DNA of 64,000 bases, taken from the NCBI GenBank assembly GCA_937941455.1, contig CALDHM010000015.1, positions 1 to 64,000 of the forward strand, written 5' to 3'. Below, one piece after another: positions 27,105 through 36,283 of this stretch (within the stretch, counting starts at the first letter, position 1; each line of letters begins with the position of its first letter). Source of the stretch: an uncultured Pirellulaceae bacterium (GTDB lineage Bacteria; Planctomycetota; Planctomycetia; Pirellulales; Pirellulaceae). The position numbers and the translations under genes are program-made. The notes under the pieces are model-generated. The model was not told the DNA's origin. It saw nothing but the letters and a program-made list of their open reading frames with translations, and did not search any database.

Positions 27105-27703
27105 CGTGGACCTGCTCGTGTAGGGGAACGTTTGCGTGATGCTTCCGTGAACATCGTCGGTTCGATTGGACCTTGGTCTGCCGACACCTTTGGTCAGTCC
27201 GCTGACGACTCCATCTTAGATCGGCTAGATTTGCCGCTGCGAAAAATTACAACCGCTTCCTCGGCCTTGCCCACTCAAACCCTAAAATCGGGCAAAAACG
27301 CCGATAAACAACGATTTGACACGGTGGAAAACCTGTTCGACGGCGAGGATTGAACGGCGAATAGGCTGGCGGTGCGTCGCGTAGCCTCACGTTGCCAACG
27401 TCGGTCGGCGGGGGCGAGGCGGTAAGGGGCGCAGGCGTTTTCGTGGACCATTCCTGTTTTCCACCGAGATAAACTCGGTGGGGAGAGTCAAGCCAAGCCG
27501 CTGGCTACAGCGGCATGTCAGCCATTTAATACAGTGGCATTGGTGTCAGCCTTTTAACGAGCTGTTTGGCACATGCTACTAGGTGCCAGCGATTGAATTA
27601 GCTATTTGGAGCAGGCTAGTTCAAGCTAAACCTAATTGGGGTATTTCGCTGGCACGTCACAAGCCGGCTCAGCGCGCGATTGACGTTGAACATTGGCCCG
27701 CAG
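27105..27703. other. Spacer upstream of imuA with two strong hairpins
   Basis: No supported gene; the open frames show no recognisable domain. Besides the two hairpins at 27461-27514, it contains an imperfect reiteration around TGTCAGCCATTTAA and TGTCAGCCTTTTAA (about 27516-27560). The imuA promoter should lie near 27105-27300, but I could not define it. Confidence 0.5.
27461..27514. repeat. Two tandem perfect hairpins
   Basis: CCACCGAG (27461-27468) pairs with CTCGGTGG (27474-27481) around ATAAA. GCCGCTG (27497-27503) pairs with CAGCGGC (27508-27514) around GCTA. Neither is followed by a T tract, so they are not typical intrinsic terminators. Confidence 0.75.
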
Positions 27704-28024
27704 CTATTCGCCGGCACTCCCCAGGGAGGCGAGGAATTCCGACATTTCGCCGGCAGCATGCAGATCGTTTTGTCGTCGCGCCTCTTCGATACCATCGCGG
27801 AGAATCGACCGCGCCTCGGAGATTTGGTCGGCGGCAGCCAAGGCTTGGGCGGCCATGAAGAACGAGGGGATATGGGGGGGGCTCTCAGCCATCAGCTCGC
27901 GGAAAATCTTGACGCAGCCTTCGGTATCGTCGACCCCTTTTAGTTCCATGCCCAGCGCGTAGCGTAGGAAAATATCGTTGGGTTCGGCAGCCAACATTTC
28001 TTTGAGTCGTTCGATGCGAGTCAC
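27704..28024 (-). CDS. Small TPR protein
   Basis: About 106 residues, read from the GTG at 28024 (VTRIERLKEMLAAEPND), which has AGGAG about 11 bases upstream; the longer frame to 28144 adds a basic, unconserved leader. Two to three tetratricopeptide helical pairs are recognisable (FLRYALGMELKGVDDTEGCV; PSFFMAAQALAAADQISEAR; SILRDGIEEARRQND). It has no signal peptide and is probably a cytoplasmic scaffold or binding partner. Similar short proteins are common in planctomycetes, but no function is known to me. Confidence 0.8.
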   Translation of the reverse strand: MTRIERLKEMLAAEPNDIFLRYALGMELKGVDDTEGCVKIFRELMAESPPHIPSFFMAAQALAAADQISEARSILRDGIEEARRQNDLHAAGEMSEFLASLGSAGE

Positions 28025-28414
28025 GCTCAAGATTCTCCTGCGGTTGATTTTGGTAGTGGAACGAGCGGTCTGGGACTTTGAATGATTTTTCGTCGGCTGA
28101 TCAAGAGGGAGTCGCGACCGGATGCATGACGCATGGCAAGCCATTTCGGGCCAGCAGTCTGTCGGTTGGTGGATGGGACCAGGTCTCCTCTCGACATTAT
28201 AATGGGTGCCGCGCGGCGGTGGGCGTCTGACGTCCTTTTTGCTCCTGCGGGTCGCCTGGGATTGCCGGTGCTGCTAACCGTTCCAACGCAGGTGGCGCAA
28301 GTACGATCGCGTTGCGGTGCGGCGGCTTCTACGGAGCGACGGGCTTGCTCCCGGCAGGTGGCACGTGCGAATCGGTTGCTGGCGAGGGTCTCGAAAAAAC
28401 AAGGCAGGAATAAC
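28025..28414. other. Divergent spacer
   Basis: Lies between the divergent TPR gene and the GT87-like gene. A frame open from 28133 runs into the GT87 gene, but its first 94 codons look non-coding (Arg/Ala-rich, no motif). I therefore treat this stretch as the promoter-bearing spacer. Confidence 0.55.
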
Positions 28415-29716
28415 TTGGATCGATTTTTACGGTATCCGCTGGTCGCGATCGCCTTGGTGTTCCTGGTGATTGCGATGTTGGTCGCGATTCATAAGCGGAT
28501 CGAAGTCAACTATCACATGCCGCACGGCACGGAGCAGGGCCGTTTCGGCTACGTCGATTTTCACAATGGGATTTACTGGCCCGCGCATGCCTTGGCGTCG
28601 CGGATCAGTCCCTACGGAGCCGAGTACCTCACGGCTTATCCGGTGGAGCGTTCGGTTCCGTTTTACTGGCCGACCACATTTTGGATTCACATGCCTTTGG
28701 CCTTGTTGCCGTTGCCGTCGGCCGAACTCGTCTATTTTCTGCTGATGATCGCCATGGTCTGCGGTTTGGGGCTGATCGCGCTGCAAGCGGCCGATATTCC
28801 ATATTCGGTCGGTTGGTTGGCGCTGATCGTCGTGGCGATATTGGCGTCGCGCAGCGGATATGGAACCATGTTTTCGGGTTACTTTACATTCGAGCTCGCG
28901 CTCGCCACCTTGCTGGCGCTCCGCTGCGGTGATCGACCGTGGCTTGGGGGGACACTGTTCGCGATTGCGGCGAGCAAGCCGACCTACGGAATTCCGCTGG
29001 CGGTGATGATGATCGCGCGCGGGCATGGTCGCGCGGTCGCGGTTGGAGCGGGTTTGAGCTTGGCGACAGGCTTGTTGTTTTATTTGTGGTTGCTGCCGGG
29101 GCGGTCCTGGGATTTTTGGCTGGCCGATATTCGCTTTGGCCAAGCGCAGCACATGGCCGATCCGAATGAGATTCCAGAACTGAGTTGGACGCGGGTTGAT
29201 GCGACAGGGCTTGTCGCGAAATGGCTGCGCTGGGACCCGGGTGAACTGTGGCAATTGGCGATCTTTTTGTTGGCTTGCGTGTGGCCCATGCGGCTGATTT
29301 GGCGCTTGCGTCAGGACCCTGAAGCGATTTCCCTGGGGAGCCGGTCGACACTGGTATCGCTGCTGTCGATGAGTGTGTTGCTGTATCGGCACTATTATGA
29401 TTTGGTACTCTTGATCGTGCCGGTAACGGTCCTGTTGTTTGGCAGGGCGGGATGGCTGGCTCAGGAGTCGTGGCGCGTTCGCGGCGGACTTGCCGCTTTG
29501 ATGCTTGTCGCCATGTACAACTACGGGTCAACGCTGTCATTTTTTGAACACTACTCTGTCGATCGGCCAGGATTGATCTTTCAAGTCTTGACGTCCCTAA
29601 GCGGGCTGGCGACGTTGGCGGCACTTGTGTGGGCGATGCGGCTTGGGGCGAATGATGGCCAGCATTTGGGAGAGCCGCCGCTGGCGCAAGCGTCCAGGGG
29701 GGGCCCTGACGCTTGA
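28415..29716 (+). CDS. Polytopic membrane protein, DUF2029/GT87 glycosyltransferase-like
   Basis: About 433 residues from the TTG at 28415 (AGGA 7-10 bases upstream, LDRFLRYPLV). A first helix (about 5-28) is followed by a periplasmic loop with an acidic patch (RFGYVDFHNGIYWPA, the DxD/E-like site expected of GT-C enzymes). Nine or more further helices follow, with GSKP-type ASKPTYGIPLAV. The pattern fits DUF2029, whose mycobacterial members are polyprenyl-phosphate-mannose-dependent mannosyltransferases. It probably transfers a sugar from a lipid carrier on the outer face of the inner membrane, with unknown substrate. Confidence 0.78.
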   Translation: MDRFLRYPLVAIALVFLVIAMLVAIHKRIEVNYHMPHGTEQGRFGYVDFHNGIYWPAHALASRISPYGAEYLTAYPVERSVPFYWPTTFWIHMPLALLPLPSAELVYFLLMIAMVCGLGLIALQAADIPYSVGWLALIVVAILASRSGYGTMFSGYFTFELALATLLALRCGDRPWLGGTLFAIAASKPTYGIPLAVMMIARGHGRAVAVGAGLSLATGLLFYLWLLPGRSWDFWLADIRFGQAQHMADPNEIPELSWTRVDATGLVAKWLRWDPGELWQLAIFLLACVWPMRLIWRLRQDPEAISLGSRSTLVSLLSMSVLLYRHYYDLVLLIVPVTVLLFGRAGWLAQESWRVRGGLAALMLVAMYNYGSTLSFFEHYSVDRPGLIFQVLTSLSGLATLAALVWAMRLGANDGQHLGEPPLAQASRGGPDA

Positions 29717-29828
29717 GGGACAAAGCTCATATAATCAGCCTGTTTCGCGGAGCAGTGGCAGCGGGCGGCAGGAGAACACCGCAAAAGACCGCATTGCTGC
29801 GTTGATTCATCGCAAAGGAAACTGAGCT

Positions 29829-30890
29829 GTGACGGAGAAAGTCGTGATTATCGGCAGTGGACCAGCGGGTTGGTCCGCGGCTATCTACGCGGCGCGGGCC
29901 AATTTGAATCCGCTGGTCTTTGAAGGGACGCCCAAGCCCGAGATGATTCCGCTCGGCCAATTGGCGTTTACCACGGAGGTGGAGAACTATCCGGGATTTC
30001 CGTTCGGCAATGTCCGCGCGTTTGTCGAAAGCGCCGTCGACAAGGACCGCCACTGGAACCTGCCGCCGGCACCGGATCACAAGAAGGACGGGCAATATCA
30101 CTATGCCGTCCAAGGGATCGAGTTGATGGAATTGATGAAGCAGCAGGCTCTCAATTTCGGCACCCGCGTGATCGGTGACGACGTGGTGGATATCGATATT
30201 TCAAATCGCCCCTTTCGCGTGATCCGAGCCGATGGTGAGCCTGTGGCGGCCCATTGCGTCATCGTGGCCACCGGAGCCCGCGCAAATTATCTGGGGCTCC
30301 CGAGCGAAGAGAAGTACAAAAACCGAGGCGTCAGTGCCTGTGCCGTTTGCGATGGGGCCTTACCGATTTTCCGCGGCAAGCCCTTGGCTGTTGTCGGAGC
30401 TGGTGATTCGGCGGTCGAGGAAGCGACCTATTTGGCGAACCTCAAGGGTGCCGATCGGATCTACATGATCGTCCGCCGCGACGTCATGCGGGCGTCGAAA
30501 ATCATGCAAGAGCGAGCTCTCACTCACCCGAAGATCGAGCTGGTCTGGAATTCGGTGGTTGACGAAGTTTTAGGGGATGAGCGACAGGTCACGGGGTTGC
30601 GGCTGATGAGTACGGTCGACGGATCCACCCGCGACTTGGCGGTCGGCGGGATGTTCGTAGCCATCGGGCACACCCCCAATACGGCGTTCCTGCACGGAAA
30701 ATTGGAAACCAACGAGAAGGGCTACATTCGCTGGAAAAAGGCGTTTCGAACCCACACGAGTGTCGATGGCATTTTCGCGGCGGGTGATGTCGCCGACGAC
30801 TACTACCGCCAAGCCATCACATCGGCGGGTACCGGCTGCATGGCAGCGCTCGACGTCGAACGCTGGCTGGCCGAGCACGGTATCGGGTGA
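29829..30890 (+). CDS. trxB: Thioredoxin reductase with ~30-residue insertion
   Basis: A 353-residue flavoprotein that uses NADPH to reduce thioredoxin. The FAD motif [16 protein letters not shown], the redox centre SACAVCDGA (Cys171, Cys174), the NADPH motif [16 protein letters not shown] and the ending [20 protein letters not shown] are all in place. Compared with the usual 310-320 residues, an insertion lies at about 59-92 ([20 protein letters not shown] and on), between ENYPGFP and the GIELM helix. The start is GTG at 29829. No thioredoxin gene is adjacent. Confidence 0.94.
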   Translation: MTEKVVIIGSGPAGWSAAIYAARANLNPLVFEGTPKPEMIPLGQLAFTTEVENYPGFPFGNVRAFVESAVDKDRHWNLPPAPDHKKDGQYHYAVQGIELMELMKQQALNFGTRVIGDDVVDIDISNRPFRVIRADGEPVAAHCVIVATGARANYLGLPSEEKYKNRGVSACAVCDGALPIFRGKPLAVVGAGDSAVEEATYLANLKGADRIYMIVRRDVMRASKIMQERALTHPKIELVWNSVVDEVLGDERQVTGLRLMSTVDGSTRDLAVGGMFVAIGHTPNTAFLHGKLETNEKGYIRWKKAFRTHTSVDGIFAAGDVADDYYRQAITSAGTGCMAALDVERWLAEHGIG

Positions 30891-30950
30891 TCCCATCGGC
30901 ATGTCGTCCTCTCTCCTGCGTCGTCCAATCATCATCGAGTGCTGCCAATC

Positions 30951-32351
30951 ATGAGTGCCGAAAAAATTTCAGTCAAGCAAGCTCGCTCCCCGGAGTCGAT
31001 CGGAAAAACCGTCAAAATCGAGGGCTGGTTGCGCACACGCCGCGATTCCAAGGCGGGATTCAGCTTCTTGGAAATCAACGACGGATCCTGTTTGGGAAAT
31101 TTACAGGTGATCGCCAATGCGGACCTGCCGAATTACGAGCAGCAAATCAAGTCGCTCAACACCGGAGCCAGTCTCTGCGTGATCGGCGAGTTGAAGGAGT
31201 CGGGAGGCAAGTGTCAGGCGACAGAACTGGTGGCCAGTTCGCTGGTGGTCTACGGCGAAGCGGATCCGGAAACCTACCCGCTGCAGAAAAAGCGGCATTC
31301 GTTCGAGAAGTTGCGGGAGTGGGCTCACTTGCGTCCGCGCACCAACACCTTCGGTGCGGTCGCCCGCGTGCGGAACTGCATTTGCAACTCGATCCACCAG
31401 TTTTTTCAGGAGCAAGAATTTCTGTATGTTCATACGCCCATTATCACCGCCAGCGATTGCGAAGGTGCCGGGGCGATGTTCCAAGTCACCACGCTGAATC
31501 TCGACGTGATCGCGCAAAAGCAGATCCAGCAACTGGATTACAAACAGGACTTTTTCGGCAGGCGAGCCTATTTGACGGTCAGCGGTCAACTGGAGGGTGA
31601 GACCTTTGCGTGTGCTCTCGGCAAAATCTATACCTTCGGGCCGACCTTCCGCGCGGAAAAATCGAACACAACGCGGCACCTTGCTGAATTTTGGATGATC
31701 GAACCCGAGATGGCGTTTTATGAACTCGAGGACAACATGGCGCTGGCCGAGGCCTTCATCAAGCGGATCGCACGCGACGCCTTGACGAAGTGCCCAGAGG
31801 ACATGGCGCTATTCAACGAGCACATCGAACCGGGTTTGATCGCAGCCCTGCAGAATGTTGTCGATAGCCAGTTCGTGCGGCTGCCGTACACCGAGGCGAT
31901 CGAGTTGCTGGCCGCCAGCGGGCAAACCTTCGAGTATCCCGTGAAATGGGGTGTCGATCTGCAGTCGGAGCACGAACGGTTTTTGACCGAGCAGCAATTC
32001 AAGTCCCCGGTGATCCTCTACAACTACCCGCGGACGTTGAAACCGTTTTACATGTACTGCAATGACGATGGAAAGACGGTTCGGGGGATGGATGTGCTCG
32101 TGCCGCGTGTCGGTGAAATCATCGGAGGGAGCCAACGCGAGCACCGTCTCGACATGCTGGAGGCGCGGATGGCAGAGCAGGGCATTCCAGCCGAGGATTA
32201 TTGGTGGTACGCCGACTTGCGGCGATTCGGTACGGTGCCGCATTCGGGATTCGGTTTGGGATTGGAGCGCGCGGTTCAGTTCATTACAGGGATGACGAAT
32301 ATCCGCGACGTCATTCCCTTTCCCAGATTCCCCGGTAGTGTCGAGTTCTAA
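30951..32351 (+). CDS. asnS: Asparaginyl-tRNA synthetase
   Basis: A 466-residue class IIb synthetase that charges tRNA(Asn). An OB-fold anticodon-binding domain (about 15-105; [20 protein letters not shown]) is followed by the class II core. Motif 1 lies around [20 protein letters not shown], motif 2 around [20 protein letters not shown], and motif 3 is [21 protein letters not shown] and the QREHR stretch are typical of AsnRS rather than AspRS. I use the ATG at 30951; a GTG at 30939 adds four residues. Its presence suggests direct Asn-tRNA charging. Confidence 0.95.
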   Translation: MSAEKISVKQARSPESIGKTVKIEGWLRTRRDSKAGFSFLEINDGSCLGNLQVIANADLPNYEQQIKSLNTGASLCVIGELKESGGKCQATELVASSLVVYGEADPETYPLQKKRHSFEKLREWAHLRPRTNTFGAVARVRNCICNSIHQFFQEQEFLYVHTPIITASDCEGAGAMFQVTTLNLDVIAQKQIQQLDYKQDFFGRRAYLTVSGQLEGETFACALGKIYTFGPTFRAEKSNTTRHLAEFWMIEPEMAFYELEDNMALAEAFIKRIARDALTKCPEDMALFNEHIEPGLIAALQNVVDSQFVRLPYTEAIELLAASGQTFEYPVKWGVDLQSEHERFLTEQQFKSPVILYNYPRTLKPFYMYCNDDGKTVRGMDVLVPRVGEIIGGSQREHRLDMLEARMAEQGIPAEDYWWYADLRRFGTVPHSGFGLGLERAVQFITGMTNIRDVIPFPRFPGSVEF

Positions 32352-32399
32352 GGGGCCGACCCGCGAATTCTCGATGCGCTTACCCGGGCAACGGCCCCT
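32351..32399 (+). terminator. Possible hairpin terminator after asnS
   Basis: AGGGGCCG (32351-32358) pairs perfectly with CGGCCCCT (32392-32399), enclosing a 33-base loop right at the asnS stop. No T tract follows, so this is only a possible terminator or 3' stabilising structure. Confidence 0.35.
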
Positions 32400-32588
32400 G
32401 GCGATCGAGCAGGCAAATTTTTGAGGTTGCTCGCCGAATAGCGCCCCTCAGCTTCGCCGTCGCTTCCCACTCAAAGTTCGTCTGAAAGTACGAAAATCCG
32501 GCCGTTAATTGATCTGGAGCCGAGCGGAGCTTGGACGCTATAATTTCGACCCGTTGACTGAGTCGGCGTAGGATCTGAAAGGAATCGC

Positions 32589-33410
32589 ATGCGAAGGATT
32601 GCAATCATCAACCAAAAGGGTGGCGTCGGGAAAACGACCACGGCCGTCAATTTGAGCGCTGCGTTGGCCGAGGCCGGCATGAAGGTTTGCCTGTTGGACA
32701 TCGACCCGCAGGCGCACTCCTCGCTGCACCTTGGTTTAGCGCTGGGGGCAAACGAAAACTCGATCTATCAATGTTTGGTTGGCGAAGCCTCCTTGGCCGA
32801 CGCCCGCCACCAGATCGAAGAAAACCTCGCCGTCATTCCCTCGCATATCGACTTGGCAGCTGCTGAGATGGAATTGGCCGGGGAGGTCGGGCGGGAGTTC
32901 TTGCTCCGTGAGTTGCTGGAAAAGGACCAAGAGGAATTCGACTACTTGATTATCGATTGCCCGCCGTCATTAGGAATATTGACCTTGAACGCACTGACGA
33001 CGGCCGGTGAAGTCTTTCTACCGTTACAGCCACACTTTCTTGCATTGCATGGCTTCAGCAAATTACTGCGGACGATCGAGGTGGTCTCCAAGCGGTTGAA
33101 TCCCGTTCTGGCACTGACCGGCGTGATCTTCTGCATGTACGAAGGTTCGACGAAGCTCGCTCAGGAAGTGATCGGCGAGGTTGAGGCGTTTTTCGAAAAC
33201 GAGCGGGCCAAGGGAGGAATCTGGTCGGACGTGGTTAATTTCGAAACGCGAATCCGCCGCAACGTGCGGTTGGCCGAGGCGCCGAGCTATGGTAAATCGA
33301 TCTTCCAGTACGCCCCGCATTCGCACGGGGCAGAGGATTACCGAGCGTTGGCCATCGAAGTGCTCGAGCAAGCGACGTTGATGCCCAGCCCAGTCAATGT
33401 CCACGATTGA
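32589..33410 (+). CDS. ParA/Soj-type ATPase, orphan
   Basis: A 273-residue P-loop ATPase with the deviant Walker A KGGVGKTTTAVN, switch I DIDPQAHSSLHLG and Walker B LIIDCPPSLGILTLNAL. These are typical of chromosomal ParA/Soj. No parB gene or parS-like site is nearby, so it may act in partition with a distant ParB or position another cargo. GTG/ATG choice is not an issue: the ATG at 32589 is preceded by GAAAGGAATC. Confidence 0.93.
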   Translation: MRRIAIINQKGGVGKTTTAVNLSAALAEAGMKVCLLDIDPQAHSSLHLGLALGANENSIYQCLVGEASLADARHQIEENLAVIPSHIDLAAAEMELAGEVGREFLLRELLEKDQEEFDYLIIDCPPSLGILTLNALTTAGEVFLPLQPHFLALHGFSKLLRTIEVVSKRLNPVLALTGVIFCMYEGSTKLAQEVIGEVEAFFENERAKGGIWSDVVNFETRIRRNVRLAEAPSYGKSIFQYAPHSHGAEDYRALAIEVLEQATLMPSPVNVHD

Positions 33411-33545
33411 GGCGTTTCGTCCTTGGACCGCGACCCAGGGCAAATTTAACCCAATAAAAAAAAGACCTTTCCCTTGCGGCGCCTCCTCCCCATCTGCGGC
33501 GAATTACGGCAAGTCATGAGCGGTTACGGATCTGCTGAACGAGCG

Positions 33546-33580
33546 AGTCTTTTTTTCGAGCCGACTGCCGAAAAAAGACT
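33546..33580. terminator. Bidirectional terminator-like inverted repeat
   Basis: AGTC followed by seven T and CG (33546-33558) pairs with CG, six A and GACT (33569-33580), with one bulge. It lies between the convergent parA and sufE genes. The A/T-rich stem is weaker than the terminator at 23237. Confidence 0.5.
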
Positions 33581-33610
33581 CCATCGAACCCGTGACCAGG
33601 GCTTGATTTT

Positions 33611-33691
33611 CAAAGCCAGAAGCCAGAAGCAAGCAGAAGCTAAAAGCCAGAAGCTAAGCCAGAAGCTAAGCCAGTAAGCCAGAAGCTAAAA
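33611..33691. repeat. Tandem AAGCCAGAAGCTAAGCC-type repeat block
   Basis: About 80 bases are built from variants of CCAGAAGCTAAG and AGCCAGAAGC in the same direction, with units of 10-17 bases. The block is purine-rich on the plus strand and lies in a gene-free spacer. It is probably a slippage-generated microsatellite. Confidence 0.7.
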
Positions 33692-33814
33692 GGACAGGCA
33701 TTTTTGCGTGTTTATTGCGTTTTAGCGTTCTTTTTGCGTTCTCTCGACGTACTTTTTCTCAGACGTGATGAAGAAGGTTTAGGGAAAACTCCAGACATCA
33801 ACCCGTTCGGAATT

Positions 33815-34285
33815 TTACGACGCGGGATCAGGAGTTTTCGGGCCCAGGGCCCCCGCGATTCGTTCCATAGCCAGTTGCTTGATTCGTTTGACCATCGCGA
33901 ACAGGCCGTTGCGCCGCTGGGGGCTGAGGTGGCGATCCAGGCCGAGTTGACCAAACACCTTCGTCTCGTCGGTGGTGACGATTTCCTCGGGGGTCCGTCC
34001 GTTGAAAATGGCCATCAGCACCACGATCAATCCCTTGATGATCAGCGAATCGCTATCGGCCTTGACGTTGATTCGCCGCGCGGGAGCGTCGGTGAACTCG
34101 GCCACCAGCCAAACGTTGCTCATACAACCGCGTACGAGATTCTCGTCGGTCTCGAACTCGTCGGGGATCGGCGGCAATTGCTTGCCGAGATCGATCAGTA
34201 ACTCGTAGCGTTCATCCCAATCGGGAAGATCGGCGAATTCGATGAGCAACTCATTCAAGGTGGGCGGAAATTTGATCTTGTTCAT
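33815..34285 (-). CDS. sufE: SufE-family sulfur acceptor
   Basis: A 156-residue protein, started at the ATG at 34285 (MNKIKFPPTLNELLIEFADL). The core WDERYELLIDLGKQLPPIP, the active Cys54 in LVRGCMSNVWL and GLIVVLMAIFNGRTPEEI match SufE/YgdK. SufE accepts persulfide sulfur from the cysteine desulfurase SufS and stimulates it during Fe-S cluster assembly. No sufS or sufBCD lies nearby. It is divergent from the Nudix gene. Confidence 0.94.
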   Translation of the reverse strand: MNKIKFPPTLNELLIEFADLPDWDERYELLIDLGKQLPPIPDEFETDENLVRGCMSNVWLVAEFTDAPARRINVKADSDSLIIKGLIVVLMAIFNGRTPEEIVTTDETKVFGQLGLDRHLSPQRRNGLFAMVKRIKQLAMERIAGALGPKTPDPAS

Positions 34286-34442
34286 GCAATTCAGTTTACT
34301 TGGGGTACCAGGCGCACACCGCCACGCGAAGCTTAACCGTAGTTTAACATTTGCATGCGATTTTCGGATGTCTCCTTGAAAATCGGTCGCTGCAACCATA
34401 ATCCAACCGTAGCTTTCGGCTCTGGACTCACGAACAAAAACG

Positions 34443-34964
34443 ATGGATCGCGACGTGGAACAGAAGGTTCCCACACTTCAGGATTCTGCCCGCATTCTTC
34501 CGGAATCGTCGATTCCGCAAGTCGGCGTGATTCCCTTTCGCAGGGTGCTGGCTCAGCCGGAGTTTTGTTTGATTTCCGCGCGCCCGTCGCGGCAATGGTT
34601 GTTTCCCAAAGGCCATCTGGACCAACGGTACGGGCCGCAAGGCACGGCGATCGCCGAAGCATTAGAAGAAGCCGGTGTGTGTGGACGTCTGTGGGAGGAT
34701 GCTCTCCCGCCGGTGACCTTCGAGAAGAACGGACGCTGGTATCAACTAACGATGTGGCTGTTGGAGGTCGAGCAGTTGTTGCCCGACTGGAAGGAATCTC
34801 TTGAGAGAACGCGAATTTGGGTCTCCGGTGCCAGCTCGTTCGAGTTGTTGGATCGGCCCTACTGGAAGCAATTGATGACCGAGGCTTGCCGCCGCCTCAG
34901 CGAATTTGCGGAAGTTGATCGCGAGGATCCACCGGTTCCTGCCAAGTTAAAACGCAAGCGGTGA
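34443..34964 (+). CDS. Nudix hydrolase
   Basis: A 173-residue protein with a Nudix box: GHLDQRYGPQGTAIAEALEEAGV (broken here as GHLDQRYGPQG and TAIAEALEEAGV). The E-x2-EE metal-binding core is kept, while the first Glu of the consensus is Tyr and the Arg of REUxEE is Ala. The sequence before it (GVIPFRRVLAQPEFCLISAR and WLFPKGH) resembles diadenosine-polyphosphate hydrolases of the MutT/DIPP group. It probably cleaves a nucleoside-diphosphate-linked substrate. The C-terminal 20 residues are basic and Pro-rich. Confidence 0.85.
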   Translation: MDRDVEQKVPTLQDSARILPESSIPQVGVIPFRRVLAQPEFCLISARPSRQWLFPKGHLDQRYGPQGTAIAEALEEAGVCGRLWEDALPPVTFEKNGRWYQLTMWLLEVEQLLPDWKESLERTRIWVSGASSFELLDRPYWKQLMTEACRRLSEFAEVDREDPPVPAKLKRKR

Positions 34965-35066
34965 CGTGTTGACTCCGTGTAGCACGGAAAAAAACTACTG
35001 ACAACTTTCTAGACCCAGGTCGGAAGATAGCCATTGCCTGAATAAACTTGCCAGGTTTTGTACCGC

Positions 35067-35138
35067 AACCCGCCAAGCACGGGGCACCGGCCGACGGGGT
35101 TCGCGAAAATCGGACACTAGGCCGTTCCGGCATTTAGC
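35067..35138 (-). repeat. Dispersed intergenic repeat, copy D (reverse, degenerate)
   Basis: GGGGCACCGGCCGACGGGGT, TCGCGAAAATCGGACACTAG and GCCGTTCCGGCATTTAG keep the order of copies A and E, but with more changes. It lies between the convergent Nudix and CFA-like genes. Confidence 0.5.
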
Positions 35139-35158
35139 TTTGAAATAAAGCCCCTACG

Positions 35159-36256
35159 TTAGGCGGATTCTTTGGCGCCTGTTCGATTCGCTGCCCTTAC
35201 CGGTTCGAACAAGTAGTGTTCGACAAACCATTCGTTGCCTTCACAGGCGCCGAACAACTCGGCACAGGCCAGGAAGAAAACTTTCCAGCGCATGAACCAG
35301 CGGTGAGCGTCCTTCTGTCCATAGGTTCTGCCCAGCACCTGCAGAACTTTGTCGCGTTGTTGATCGAGGTTGTTTGCCCAGGCATTGGCGGTGCGCTGAT
35401 AGTGCTTGCCGTTCCAGTTCCACTGCTCCGCAACTTGCAAGTGTTCGTCGAATTGCCGGAACATATCGCGGGACGGCATCATGCCTCCGGTGAAAAAGTG
35501 TCGCCCCATCCAATTGGCCGCCCCGCGCGTCTCGAACGGATACGCATAAGCGCGGTGGCAAAAGATATGCACGAACAACCGCCCTTCGGGTTCCAACCAA
35601 CCGGAAATCGACTCCAGTAGTCGGCGATGGTTGCGTACATGCTCGAACATCTCGACGCTGACGACCCGTTCGAACTTCTCCGCGAGTTGCAGGTCGTTGA
35701 TATCGCAAGTGCGAACCTTCAGGCGATGGGCGATCCCACGTCGCCGGGCCTGTTCGAGGATCCAGCGTCGCTGGGAGTGGCTGTTGGAAACGGCGACGAT
35801 CTGCGAATCGGGGTAATGTTGGGCCATCCACAATGTGAGTGAACCCCAACCGCAGCCAAGTTCGAGAATCGACATGCCATTTTCGAGGCCCGCCCGTTGG
35901 CAAGTCACCTTCAAGGCCTCCGCCTCCGCCTCGGCCAGCGTCGACGTGGCGTCGGGAAAATAGCAACAGCTATATTTCTTGTGGGGACCGAGCACCAGAT
36001 CGAAGAATTCGGCAGGGACTTCGTAGTGTTGTTCGTTCGCCTTGTCGGTTGCGATCGCCAGGGCCGGCGTGCGGGCCGCCTCTTCCAGGAACACCGCGTT
36101 GCGACGTGCTTGATCCTCCGCGGAACCTGTATACAAATTCTTGCGGCGAATGGCGATCAACGAGCGGATAGCGGCCCGAATTGCCGATTCTGGAAGCCAA
36201 CCCCGTTCGATCAAACCGATCGCAACATGGGCCAAGGAATCAATCAATAGCGGCAT
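35159..36256 (-). CDS. CFA-synthase/CNMT-like SAM methyltransferase (second)
   Basis: A 365-residue SAM-dependent methyltransferase. An N-terminal helical part (1-85) leads to YEVPAEFFDLVLGPHKKYSCCYF, SAM motif I LELGCGWGSLTLWMA and VVSVEMFEHVRN. WMGRHFFTGGMMPSRDMF follows, typical of the cyclopropane-fatty-acid synthase superfamily and closest by eye to the coclaurine N-methyltransferase-like branch. It is the last gene of a six-gene minus-strand cluster, 27 bases after DUF1295. It probably methylates an unsaturated acyl chain or another lipid-related substrate, but the exact reaction is unknown. Confidence 0.88.
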   Translation of the reverse strand: MPLLIDSLAHVAIGLIERGWLPESAIRAAIRSLIAIRRKNLYTGSAEDQARRNAVFLEEAARTPALAIATDKANEQHYEVPAEFFDLVLGPHKKYSCCYFPDATSTLAEAEAEALKVTCQRAGLENGMSILELGCGWGSLTLWMAQHYPDSQIVAVSNSHSQRRWILEQARRRGIAHRLKVRTCDINDLQLAEKFERVVSVEMFEHVRNHRRLLESISGWLEPEGRLFVHIFCHRAYAYPFETRGAANWMGRHFFTGGMMPSRDMFRQFDEHLQVAEQWNWNGKHYQRTANAWANNLDQQRDKVLQVLGRTYGQKDAHRWFMRWKVFFLACAELFGACEGNEWFVEHYLFEPVRAANRTGAKESA

Positions 36257-36283
36257 CGTGAGGTAACTCCGATTGTGTAGATA

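Larger units (their letters stand above)
33411..33814. other. Convergent spacer between parA and sufE
   Basis: No supported gene. It contains an A8 run near 33458, a terminator-like inverted repeat (33546-33580), a tandem GAAGCTAAGCCA repeat block (33611-33691) and the 11-mer AGGACAGGCAT (33691-33701). Confidence 0.6.

Noticed and set aside
27148-27163. SOS-box-like GAAC...GTTC upstream of imuA
   Set aside because: The half-sites are 7 bases apart rather than the 4 of the CGAAC-N4-GTTCG box, and planctomycete LexA sites are not known to me.
28133-28414. N-terminal extension of the GT87-like gene
   Set aside because: The extra codons lack conserved character, and a TTG with a ribosome-binding-like AGGA lies right before the first membrane helix.
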